A stretch of DNA of 58,142 nucleotides, from contig JAGWZB010000002.1 in NCBI GenBank assembly GCA_018969045.1, positions 1 to 58,142 on the forward strand, given 5' to 3'. The position numbers and the translations under genes were made by a program. A model generated the notes under the pieces. That model was not told the DNA's origin. It saw nothing but the letters and a program-made list of their open reading frames with translations, and ran no database searches. This document shows positions 34,132-42,673 of this stretch, piece after piece. The DNA is from Planctomycetota bacterium. Lineage in GTDB: Bacteria > Planctomycetota > Planctomycetia > Pirellulales > Pirellulaceae. Numbering within the stretch: position 1 is the stretch's first letter; every line of letters begins with the position of its first letter.

Positions 34132-35275
34132 TCCCCACAGAGACTTATACGGTACTGGCTTGCGAATTGCAGTCTTCGAATATTTGTGCTCCAGCGGAGC
34201 CTACCAAGACTCCGGTCCAAGCGGACCCTACGCAGAGCTTATCAACGAAGGTGCTGCGATGCTCCTGGCTCTGTGCGATGATCTAGCGGGTTGTCAGCAA
34301 ACGGTCTGTATCGCCTTGGAACCCACCCTCCAAGCAGCTTGGGAGCATCAAGCTCATCGGCGATCTATCCTAAAGAAAATCAAAACGCATGGGATCACCA
34401 ATGGCCCAGACCCAAGCATCCAGAGGGTTGCACAGCAGTGGACCACCATCGCACAAGGCTGCGATTGCGCGATCGTCATCGCTCCGGAACTCGATGGACT
34501 GCTCGCAGGGATCATCCAAGCCATGCGCAAAGAGGGTTGCCATGTGATCGCTCCTGATGACCTGTTCATCCAGTCCGCATCGGATAAGTGGGAAACGTAT
34601 CGGCACTGGTCTAGGCAGATTCAAAGCCCCGAGTCTGTACAAGAGCCCTTCCTAGATTGCGCATTGATAGAGACAAAGCTGGCAAGCCATTGGCTAGACG
34701 CTTACAAATGCCATACCACGACAGACCCAGAATCTGATGGATGGGTCCTTAAGCGACGGCTAACTGCCGGGGGCACCGACATGAAACGGTTTGGTTCAAG
34801 CCGCTGTCTTGCTGACCACCTTGGCAACATGCAGGAATTGGATCGATGGATTGTTCAGCCCTGGATTGCAGGCAAGCCTTGCAGCTTTGCAATTGCTGGG
34901 CGCGATGTGATTGGCCCCTTTGAGCAGATCTTCGATGCCCATTCAGGGAATTACATCGGAGGTTATGGACCTTTGGAGTGCAATCAAGAAAAACTATTCG
35001 CTTTTGCGAAAAAGCTAGCACAAGCCATCCCTCGGTCTGTCTCTGGAGAGCCATCCCAGGGGTGGGTCGGGATCGACTTTGTAATATCTTCAAGCGGGCG
35101 TTGGTTACCCCTGGAAATCAATGCTCGATTGACGTCGAGCTACTTGGGTTATCGACGAATTTACGGACCTCAGCTCGCTTTGACCCTCCTAGGCCAACCC
35201 CTGCCTAGTGGTTCCAAGCCCTCCATGTTGAATTCACAAGCATTTCGCTTTTCGGTAAACGAATTTCATGGATAA
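34121..35275 (+). CDS. ATP-grasp ligase-like protein
   Basis: From ATG 34121 (384 residues). An N-terminal pre-ATP-grasp region (RIAVFEYLCSSGAY, CAIVIAPELDGLLAGII, CHVIAPDDLF) precedes the ATP-grasp core: DGWVLKRRLTAGGTDMKRF (nucleotide-binding Lys), RWIVQPWIAGKPCSFA, GWVGIDFVIS and the metal-binding LPLEINARLTSSYLGYR. Such enzymes join a carboxylate to an amine. It recalls, from memory, the ATP-grasp proteins that accompany tetrahydromethanopterin C1 genes in planctomycetes, but no other such gene is here, so this is a hypothesis. An upstream ATG at 34046 would give an 86-base overlap with the HEAT gene. Confidence 0.75.
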   Translation: MSIDPHRDLYGTGLRIAVFEYLCSSGAYQDSGPSGPYAELINEGAAMLLALCDDLAGCQQTVCIALEPTLQAAWEHQAHRRSILKKIKTHGITNGPDPSIQRVAQQWTTIAQGCDCAIVIAPELDGLLAGIIQAMRKEGCHVIAPDDLFIQSASDKWETYRHWSRQIQSPESVQEPFLDCALIETKLASHWLDAYKCHTTTDPESDGWVLKRRLTAGGTDMKRFGSSRCLADHLGNMQELDRWIVQPWIAGKPCSFAIAGRDVIGPFEQIFDAHSGNYIGGYGPLECNQEKLFAFAKKLAQAIPRSVSGEPSQGWVGIDFVISSSGRWLPLEINARLTSSYLGYRRIYGPQLALTLLGQPLPSGSKPSMLNSQAFRFSVNEFHG

Positions 35276-35341
35276 TGCAGTGGAAATTCACATGCAACTT
35301 GCTCCATCATGGACTCCTCAGGCAACTAAGGCAATGAACCA

Positions 35342-38300
35342 ATGAATACCTCAACATGGTTCCACTTCACCTGCACCAAACTTGGCTGGATTTTTCTTTT
35401 CGCTAGCCTTGGGCTAGCCCAAGAAGTCGATTTCCGCAAACAGATTCAGCCGATACTCTCGGAGCATTGTTGGCAATGCCATGGCGTGGATGAATCGACG
35501 CGCCAGGGTGCTCTGCGGCTCGACATCCGTGATTCAGCACTCTCTGGTGGGGACTCTTCTGTACCGGCGATTGTCCCAGGCAATGCCGCGCAGAGCCAGT
35601 TGGTCAGCAGGATCCTATCACCGGATGCCGACCTAGTGATGCCTCCTGCGAGTCTGCAAAAGCCATTAAGCCCCGAGCAGATCGCATTGCTTAAACGCTG
35701 GATCGAACAAGGCGCTCCTTACGATAAACACTGGGCCTTTGCACCACCCCAGCGCATCGAAGCGGACTTATCCAAACCCATCCATGGCCGAATCGTCCAA
35801 CATGCCTTGGATTGGATCGTCACCGACACGCTTCATAATAAAGGATGGCCCAGCACCGCGGAGGCCAAACCCTGGGAGTTGTGTCGAAGGGTCTATGTGG
35901 ATTTGATCGGTATCCCTCCAACACCCGAGCAAATCGCAGATTTCCAGAAAGAAGGGATTGCCCTGACCATCGACAAACTGCTTGCCGATGAACGCTTCGC
36001 CGAGAAGTGGGCTAGACCCTGGCTCGATGTCGCGCGTTACTCAGATACCAACGGCTACGAAAAAGATATGCAGCGCGATCAGTGGGCTTGGAGAGATTGG
36101 GTTCTGGACGCGATCCGCACCGATATGCCCTACGATCAATTCATCATCGAACAAATCGCAGGCGACCTGCTCCCCGATGCGACTCAGGAGCAGATCATCG
36201 CCACAGGGTTTTTAAGGAACAGCATGATCAACGAAGAAGGAGCGATTGTTCCCGAACAGTTCCGAATGGTTGAAATGTTTGACCGGATGGATTGCATCGG
36301 CAAGAGCATTCTGGGTGTGTCGATCCAATGCGCTCAGTGCCATACCCATAAATTCGATCCGATCACCCATGACGAATACTATGGAATGTTCGCATTTTTG
36401 AACAATACGTTTGAGTCTCGCTCGTGGGTCTACACTCAAGAGCAACTTGCAAGCATCCAACAGGTCCGAGAGGGAATCAAAGCTGCAATCCAGCAGTACC
36501 AAGATGCTCACACGGATTGGCTTGCCAACTACCAAACCTGGAGAGAGCAAGTCCTTGGGGCTAGACCCAAATGGCATCGGCTGCGAGCCGAGTTGCTCGA
36601 GACGATCAGCGGCCTGAATCATCCGGTTCAAGAATCCGACGACTCGATCTTGATGATCGGACATCATAGCGGCGATGTGTTCATGATCGCACCAGCGACC
36701 CTTCCGAAAATCACCGGGATACAGTTCGAAGTCCTCACGCATGGCGAACTCCCATTCCGCGGGCCTGGTCGCAGCAATATCGGCATGTTTGATCTCAAGG
36801 AGATCGAACTGTTGGTTCAGAAACCAGGTAGCTCCGAGTGGGAGAAACAAAAATTCGCTACAGCAACCGCCGACTTTAGCAACCAAGAAGTCAAATCAGC
36901 CGATGGCAAGAACTCCAGCGGACCAGTTGCGAATTTGATCGATGGCAAAGATGAAACTTCCTGGAAATCCGATCGTGGACTAGGACGGCGAAATCAGTCC
37001 TCCGTCGTGGTGCTTGAGCTGGAGAAAGCCCTCGAAAATCTCCAAGACCACAAAATCAAAATCGTCTGGAGGCAAGCAGAGATGATCGGTTCTTGCCGGA
37101 TCAGCATCACCGATGCTCCGATGCCAAGGGCACCAGCCATCGACCACGATGCAATCTTGATGATGACCGAGTCTGCCGAGCCTTCTGAAAAGACCCTGCT
37201 GGCATGGATGGCCACACGCCAAGATGCAAATGATCAAAATCTTGCGATCGAAGATCAGTGGAAACGTTTCCCCGATGCCAAAACCAGCGTCCTACACATG
37301 AGCGAACGAGACCCTCGCAGCGCTCGAAAAACGTATACCCTCAGCCGAGGAAACTGGGACCAACCCGATCGTCCCACCGAACCTCAGTTCTTGGCAAGCT
37401 TCCATCCCCCGGAATCCAGTCCCCAGCCAGCTCGTCTGCGATTGGCGCGCTGGTTGGTCGACCGACAAAACCCTTTGACTGCCCGTGTGGCCGTCAACCG
37501 TGTTTGGCAAGAGATCTTTGGTCAAGGACTCGTCGAGACCTCCGAAGACTTTGGGACACGAGCACCGGTGCCGGAGTATCAAGCAATCCTCGATACACTT
37601 GCGGTCGATTTTATGGACTCGAATTGGAGTCTCAAGAAACTCGTGCGAACAATCCTCCTTAGCGATACCTATCAGCGCAGCTCCCATGCGACCAAAATGA
37701 TGCTTGAACTCGACCCCAAGAACCGTTGGCTCACCAGAGGGCCCAGGTTCCGTTGCGATGCCGAAACGGTTCGAGACTTGGTGCTGAGCATCTCGGGCTT
37801 GATGCACCATAAACTCGGAGGTCCCAGCGTCATTCCCCCCGTACCTCAAAACGTACTGGATTACAACTATGTGGTTCCTGGGTATTGGAAGGCAGCAGAA
37901 GGCCCCCAGCGGTACCGAAGAGCCATTTATATGTTTCGAAAGCGATCGATGCCCGATCCGGTATTGAGCAGTTTCGATGCCCCCAACGGCGATGCCGCTT
38001 GCGCACGACGCATCCGATCCAACACCCCCCTAGCAGCTTTGACCGGATTGAATGAACCGATATTTGTCGAAGCAGCCGCTGGGTTTGCGTTAAGAATCTT
38101 GCGGGAATCGGCACCCAACGATCCCGAGCGAATCCAAAGAGCCTATTTGCTTGCGGTCTCCAGAAACGCCACCGACGCCGAACAACAACAGTTGCTCGCG
38201 TTCCTAGAGCAACAGCGCAAGCGATTGGCCGACGGTTGGCTCAACCCTCGCGAAATCCTTACTGGAGATCCAGGCAAGCTCAAAGAACTCCCGGCAGAAG

Positions 38301-38380
38301 TAACCCCACAGGACGCTGCGGCTTGGACCCTCGCAGCCCGAGTGATCCTCAACCTCGACGAAACGCTCAGCAAACAGTGA
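35342..38380 (+). CDS. Planctomycete cytochrome c / DUF1549 / DUF1553 protein
   Basis: A 1012-residue exported protein. The signal peptide (LGWIFLFASLGLAQ) leads to a haem-binding C43-W-Q-C46-H47 in the PSCyt1 domain, with ALRLDIRDSALSGG and PGNAAQSQLVSRI. DUF1549 follows (RRVYVDLIGIPPTPEQIADF, WARPWLDVARYSDTNGYEKD), including a second haem site C330-A-Q-C333-H334. An inserted beta-rich region (~440-600) precedes DUF1553 (RLRLARWLVDRQNPLTARVAVNRVWQEIFG, KLVRTILLSDTYQRSS). This is a hallmark family of planctomycetes, proposed to act in periplasmic redox linked to sugar breakdown; the reaction is unproven. The usual DUF1501 partner gene is not adjacent. The start is 66 bases after the ATP-grasp gene. 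Confidence 0.92.
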   Translation: MNTSTWFHFTCTKLGWIFLFASLGLAQEVDFRKQIQPILSEHCWQCHGVDESTRQGALRLDIRDSALSGGDSSVPAIVPGNAAQSQLVSRILSPDADLVMPPASLQKPLSPEQIALLKRWIEQGAPYDKHWAFAPPQRIEADLSKPIHGRIVQHALDWIVTDTLHNKGWPSTAEAKPWELCRRVYVDLIGIPPTPEQIADFQKEGIALTIDKLLADERFAEKWARPWLDVARYSDTNGYEKDMQRDQWAWRDWVLDAIRTDMPYDQFIIEQIAGDLLPDATQEQIIATGFLRNSMINEEGAIVPEQFRMVEMFDRMDCIGKSILGVSIQCAQCHTHKFDPITHDEYYGMFAFLNNTFESRSWVYTQEQLASIQQVREGIKAAIQQYQDAHTDWLANYQTWREQVLGARPKWHRLRAELLETISGLNHPVQESDDSILMIGHHSGDVFMIAPATLPKITGIQFEVLTHGELPFRGPGRSNIGMFDLKEIELLVQKPGSSEWEKQKFATATADFSNQEVKSADGKNSSGPVANLIDGKDETSWKSDRGLGRRNQSSVVVLELEKALENLQDHKIKIVWRQAEMIGSCRISITDAPMPRAPAIDHDAILMMTESAEPSEKTLLAWMATRQDANDQNLAIEDQWKRFPDAKTSVLHMSERDPRSARKTYTLSRGNWDQPDRPTEPQFLASFHPPESSPQPARLRLARWLVDRQNPLTARVAVNRVWQEIFGQGLVETSEDFGTRAPVPEYQAILDTLAVDFMDSNWSLKKLVRTILLSDTYQRSSHATKMMLELDPKNRWLTRGPRFRCDAETVRDLVLSISGLMHHKLGGPSVIPPVPQNVLDYNYVVPGYWKAAEGPQRYRRAIYMFRKRSMPDPVLSSFDAPNGDAACARRIRSNTPLAALTGLNEPIFVEAAAGFALRILRESAPNDPERIQRAYLLAVSRNATDAEQQQLLAFLEQQRKRLADGWLNPREILTGDPGKLKELPAEVTPQDAAAWTLAARVILNLDETLSKQ

Positions 38381-38734
38381 CTCCGCAAACCGCACCACCG
38401 GTCGGGCCCAGACTAAATGTCTACTTTGAAAAGTACCCTAAAATGTAGATTTTGACGTTTGATAGCATTGTTTTGGAAACCTGTGGTGCCCGCAGACCTG
38501 AAAAAAACTTTTCGTTTCGCCCTATTCTGACTGTGGGAACCTATCCCACTTCTGCTGCATCCCACTGGTGCCCGTTTTCGCATTGCTCAAAAACCCGAAC
38601 CCATGGGGGGTTGGCTCTGTCTGGTTCTCTCGAAGAATGATCTAGCCGGCCCTGGGCTGGCGACTATCATCCTGCCGATACCTTCTGTTGATATCCCCCT
38701 GACCAAGCACCCTACTAAGCCCGATAATCCGATC
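38381..38734. other. 354-base intergenic region, nothing firm seen
   Basis: No convincing gene, hairpin with U-run or known RNA is visible. A TTGACG box near 38453 has no good -10 at normal spacing. Frames that cross the region are short, start from TTG/GTG, and show no protein-like pattern. Confidence 0.4.
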
Positions 38735-39337
38735 ATGTGCACCCATTCTCACAACGAGCCAAATACCGATGCCCAACGTCGGCTCGCTGAGAAATCCTCG
38801 CTAGGCAAAACCAACCGCGTCTATTTCAAGTTCTTGGGGCTTACCAAAGCCGAGAGCTGCGAAGAGGCGATTTTGAGTGCCGCCAAGAGAATGGCCGCCT
38901 TGGTCCAGGAAAGAGAAGCTTTCAACCCTCCCGAGGTGATCACCCGCTCACGCCACGAAATCGCACTTGCGACCTATCGGCTGCTGGATCCACGCCGTCG
39001 CCAAAGCCAATGGGAACGGATCCAATTGACCCGTCCTCTTGACCGCCAAGACCGCCAGTACCAAAGTCCTGAACCCGGCAGCCTGCTGCGATGCATCGAA
39101 CAAGCCTCCGACCATCCAATGCAAGAGCCTCTGCTCGAGCCCTTGATCGATCGTGCTATGAATGAGTCGGCAGGCCAGTCCATGACCGTCGATGCCAAAA
39201 GCGATTCTCGGTCATGGCTCGAAGAACGCCGCGAAATCGTGCGATCCCTCCGAGGCGACGCCGCCCAACAATCCGATTCAGTCAAACGTTGGGACAAATA
39301 CGGATTGAATTGGTTGCGAGCGGTCTTTGGCCTCTAA
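38735..39337 (+). CDS. Hypothetical helical protein (possible remote J-domain-like start)
   Basis: About 200 residues from ATG 38735 (MCTHSHNEPN). The N-terminal 90 residues, FKFLGLTKAESCEEAILSAA through ATYRLLDPRRRQSQWERI, have the spacing of planctomycete DnaJ-like modules (a short hydrophobic start, two helices, LLDPxxRxxWE), but the HPD motif of a true J-domain is missing. The rest is polar and charged with a C-terminal WLRAVFGL. No signal peptide. The frame opens earlier at 38603, but that stretch lacks coding character. The gene stands alone. The assignment as a real gene rests on composition and length. Confidence 0.5.
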   Translation: MCTHSHNEPNTDAQRRLAEKSSLGKTNRVYFKFLGLTKAESCEEAILSAAKRMAALVQEREAFNPPEVITRSRHEIALATYRLLDPRRRQSQWERIQLTRPLDRQDRQYQSPEPGSLLRCIEQASDHPMQEPLLEPLIDRAMNESAGQSMTVDAKSDSRSWLEERREIVRSLRGDAAQQSDSVKRWDKYGLNWLRAVFGL

Positions 39338-39394
39338 GGTGCCAGCCAATCGTTGCACGGTGCTAGGTGAAAGAAACCATTCTAGCTATCATAG

Positions 39395-40450
39395 ATGCCT
39401 GGAGTATCCCCATACAAAATCAAAAAACATCCACTTCAAAAGACCTTGTCCAAACGAATTCTCGTCACAGGTTACGGCGGTTTCCTCGGTGAATCGATCT
39501 GCCGTATCCTCCTTCAACGTGGTTACCAAGTTCGAGGACTAGCGCGCCGACTCTACCCCAATCTCGCCCAACAAGGAGTCGAGTGTATCGAAGGATCAAT
39601 CGCCGACGATCAAGCCGTCTCGAAGGCTATAAAGGGCGTCCAAGCGGTCATCCATACCGCTGCGATCGCAGGTGTCTGGGGTAAAGCCGCCCAGTACCAG
39701 TCGATCAATGTCGATGCAACCGACTTGCTACTTAGGCGCTCGCAAAACAATGATGTTCAAGCCTTTGTCTATACGAGCTCCCCGTCGGTCACCTTCGACG
39801 GCAAACCCCAATCGGGAATCAACGAATCGGTCCCTTACCCAACCCGATGGCTTTGCGATTACCCTCGCACCAAAGCCATTGCCGAAGAGCATGTACTCTC
39901 TGCCAACGACCCCAAAAGGTTTGCAACCTGTGCTCTTAGACCCCATCTGATCTGGGGAGTAGGAGACCCACACCTGATCCCAAGAGTGATCGAGCGATGT
40001 CGCCAAGGCAAACTCCGCCGAGTGGGAAACGGAAGGAATCTCATCGATACGGTCCACGTCGAGCATGCCGCCCAAGCCCATCTTTTGGCGCTGGAGAAAA
40101 TGCTCTCTGGGGATCTTCGCGCCTCAGGTCGCGCGTATTTCATCACAGACGATCATCCCGTCGAGTGTTGGGATTGGATCTCGACCATCCTGGCTTGCGC
40201 AGGCCAAATGCCCCCCAAAGCTTGGATCTCTATGCCAACTGCCTACAGGATCGGTGCTGCCCTGGAAACGATCTATCGATGGACGGGAAAAACACAAGAA
40301 CCCCCGATGACCCGTTTTGTCGCACTTCAACTAGGCATAGATCACTATTTTGACATCTCAGCAGCCAAAGATCGCTTGGGATATGCCCCGAATCTCAATC
40401 GCGATGCAAAGATTGAGGAAATGCGACGTTGGCTCATGCCAAGTTCCTAA
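39395..40450 (+). CDS. OleD-like NAD(P)-dependent epimerase/3-beta-HSD family dehydrogenase
   Basis: A 351-residue short-chain dehydrogenase (extended type). It has the Rossmann loop GYGGFLG (26-32), then VIHTAAIAGVWG, YTSSPSVTFDG and the catalytic Y156-x-x-x-K160 in DYPRTKAIAEEH. Further on are LRPHLIWGVGDPHLIPRVI, GNGRNLIDTVHVEHAAQAHLLAL and AYFITDDHP. This pattern, especially the VTFDG and the PRVxERxRxGxLRxVGxGxN region, resembles OleD, which reduces 2-alkyl-3-ketoalkanoates in long-chain olefin synthesis. The OleA, OleB and OleC genes are not in this window, so the role is inference; other sterol-like substrates are possible. It lies 57 bases after the hypothetical gene. Confidence 0.8.
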   Translation: MPGVSPYKIKKHPLQKTLSKRILVTGYGGFLGESICRILLQRGYQVRGLARRLYPNLAQQGVECIEGSIADDQAVSKAIKGVQAVIHTAAIAGVWGKAAQYQSINVDATDLLLRRSQNNDVQAFVYTSSPSVTFDGKPQSGINESVPYPTRWLCDYPRTKAIAEEHVLSANDPKRFATCALRPHLIWGVGDPHLIPRVIERCRQGKLRRVGNGRNLIDTVHVEHAAQAHLLALEKMLSGDLRASGRAYFITDDHPVECWDWISTILACAGQMPPKAWISMPTAYRIGAALETIYRWTGKTQEPPMTRFVALQLGIDHYFDISAAKDRLGYAPNLNRDAKIEEMRRWLMPSS

Positions 40451-40517
40451 CGGTTCGATTATAAAGGATGGGACGTTGATCGTTTCCACCTAGTTGTTTT
40501 TTTATATTCAGCGGCAA

Positions 40518-42659
40518 ATGAACCATCGTTGCGACTCTTTAAGCCGGCTCTTTGGCACTGGCTTGCTATGGCTTTTTATCTGTGCTTTTTTGACCGCTTG
40601 CCCATCCAGGGCGCAGGAGGCCAAGTTGATTCGGGACACATGGGGCGTCCCCCACGTTGTCTCCGAAGATGAAACTGCCGCGATGTACGCCTTTGGTTAT
40701 GCCCAAGCCGAAGATCGTCTTGAAGATATCTATCTTGCTGTGCGAACTGGGTTAGGTCGCATGGCCGAGGTCCAAGGTCCTTCGGCACTCGAACAAGACT
40801 ACATGATGCGTCTTGCGCACAATGACACACTCCATGCAGAGTACCTAAAGCAAGCACCCGAGCAGGTTCGCAAGAACCTTGAAGCCTTCACTTCTGGCAT
40901 CCGTGCTTATATTGCCGAGCATCCACAAGAAGCCTCCAGTGTTGCGATCGATATCGAACCTTGGCATCCATTGGCAGTCGGGCGTGCAATGATCCTGCGA
41001 TGGCCACTTGGCACCATCCGCGATGATTTGAACAAAGCACCTGTAAGGCCCAAGCCTGCTGCAGGTTCCAACCAATGGGCGGTTTCTCCAAAGCGATCCG
41101 CCGATCAATCCGCAATCCTCCTGTCGGATCCTCACCTGACGTGGGAAGGCCTCGCGGTCCTCTACGAAGCGCGATTCCATGGCGGTAATCTGCACATGAA
41201 CGGTTACTATTTGATCGGCTCGCCGATGCTTGCCATCGGACATAACAAACGCGTCGGTTGGGCCCTGACGACCGGTGGACCCGACACGTCGGATGTCTAC
41301 CAAATCCAATTCCGCGCCAATCCCCTTCCGGAGTACCAATACGATGGCCAGTGGCGAGCCATGCGAATCGAAAAGTTCACCATTCCCGTGAAAGATAGCC
41401 AGCCTATCGAGAAGACGGCTCTCTACACACATCTTGGACCGGTAATCTCCGAACCGGACCCGGCTACCGGAATCGCTTACGTGGGCGCGTCTCCCTACCT
41501 CGAACAAACCGGTCTGTATGAACAGTTCTATGCGATGGCCCACGCAGAGAATGTGCATGATTTCAACAAAGCTCTTGGGCAACACCAGTACAACGAACAG
41601 AACGTGATGTCCGCCGATGTCGATGGCAACATCGCTTACGTTCGCAATGGTGCAACACCCATTCGTCCCGAAGGCTACGATTGGTCCAAGCCCGTCGATG
41701 GCACCACCAGCAAAACCGCTTGGAAGGGGATTCACCCCCAATCCGATTTGGTCTGCTTGATCAATCCCGAAAAAGGTTACATGCAGAACTGCAATATAAG
41801 TCCTTCAAACATGATCATCGATTCGCCGCTGACCCCTGACAAATACCCGCCTTACATCTACAACGTCACCTGGGATCAAAACAACCCTCGCGGCCGTCGG
41901 ACCATCGAGCTCCTGGATCAAGATCGCTCGATCACGATGGAAGACGCGATGAACATCGTATTGGACATCTACGATCGCTTGGCCCCACGCTGGCAGACCG
42001 AGCTACGTGAGGCCGTCAAGGAACATGGCAGCAAATACCAAGACAACCAAACGTTCACTCAAGCCGTCGAAGGAATCCTCGCTTGGGACGGGTATTACAC
42101 TGTCGATGCAACCGCTTCGGCCCTCTTCAAATTCTGGAGACTAAAGTGCGGCGAAAAACTCAACTTGGCTCCGCTAGGAGAGTCCAAGCCCCTGCCGACT
42201 CAGACCCGACAACAGATGCTCGAACTACTTGATCAGACCATCGGGGAAATGACCACCAAGTATGGCCAGTGGAATATCCCTTGGGGAGCCGTCCACGTCG
42301 TCGGACGCGGTGGAGCTTATTTCCCCGCCCCAGGTGCAGACTACAACTCAGGGGACAAAGAAGCCAACTTCTCCGAAACCCTCTTGGATGTACGAAGCAC
42401 AGATTTAAAAGAAGTCCCAGGTGTTCAAGTCGCCAATTCAGGCTCGATGGCCATGATCCTGATGTTCTTTGACAAGCAACACGGAGTGCGGTCCTTTACC
42501 TGCACTCCTTGGGGTCAATCGGGCCATCCCGATTCAAGTCACTATGTGGACCAAGCCGCCGCGCTGTACTCGCTTCGCACCATGAAACCGACTTGGTGGA
42601 ACCTCGACGAATTAAACCAAAACACCGAGTCGACCAAACTCATGCAGTACAAGAAATAA
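40518..42659 (+). CDS. Penicillin acylase-family Ntn hydrolase (acyl-homoserine lactone acylase-like)
   Basis: From ATG 40518 (713 residues; a TTG/ATG at 40494 would add eight). It has a signal peptide ending near LTACPSRAQ; a lipoprotein reading (LTAC) is possible. The small subunit contains DTWGVPHVVSEDETAAMYAFGYAQAEDRL. The autoprocessing site is GSNQWAVSPKRS, where S184 becomes the N-terminal nucleophile of the large subunit after cleavage. Large-subunit segments include GWALTTGGPDTSDVYQI and RTIELLDQD. The family cleaves amides of N-acyl side chains, including penicillins, aculeacins and acyl-homoserine lactones. The substrate is unknown; quorum quenching is one option. It precedes the heptahaem cytochrome by 14 bases. 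Confidence 0.88.
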   Translation: MNHRCDSLSRLFGTGLLWLFICAFLTACPSRAQEAKLIRDTWGVPHVVSEDETAAMYAFGYAQAEDRLEDIYLAVRTGLGRMAEVQGPSALEQDYMMRLAHNDTLHAEYLKQAPEQVRKNLEAFTSGIRAYIAEHPQEASSVAIDIEPWHPLAVGRAMILRWPLGTIRDDLNKAPVRPKPAAGSNQWAVSPKRSADQSAILLSDPHLTWEGLAVLYEARFHGGNLHMNGYYLIGSPMLAIGHNKRVGWALTTGGPDTSDVYQIQFRANPLPEYQYDGQWRAMRIEKFTIPVKDSQPIEKTALYTHLGPVISEPDPATGIAYVGASPYLEQTGLYEQFYAMAHAENVHDFNKALGQHQYNEQNVMSADVDGNIAYVRNGATPIRPEGYDWSKPVDGTTSKTAWKGIHPQSDLVCLINPEKGYMQNCNISPSNMIIDSPLTPDKYPPYIYNVTWDQNNPRGRRTIELLDQDRSITMEDAMNIVLDIYDRLAPRWQTELREAVKEHGSKYQDNQTFTQAVEGILAWDGYYTVDATASALFKFWRLKCGEKLNLAPLGESKPLPTQTRQQMLELLDQTIGEMTTKYGQWNIPWGAVHVVGRGGAYFPAPGADYNSGDKEANFSETLLDVRSTDLKEVPGVQVANSGSMAMILMFFDKQHGVRSFTCTPWGQSGHPDSSHYVDQAAALYSLRTMKPTWWNLDELNQNTESTKLMQYKK

Positions 42660-42673
42660 CCCATCGAAATTGA

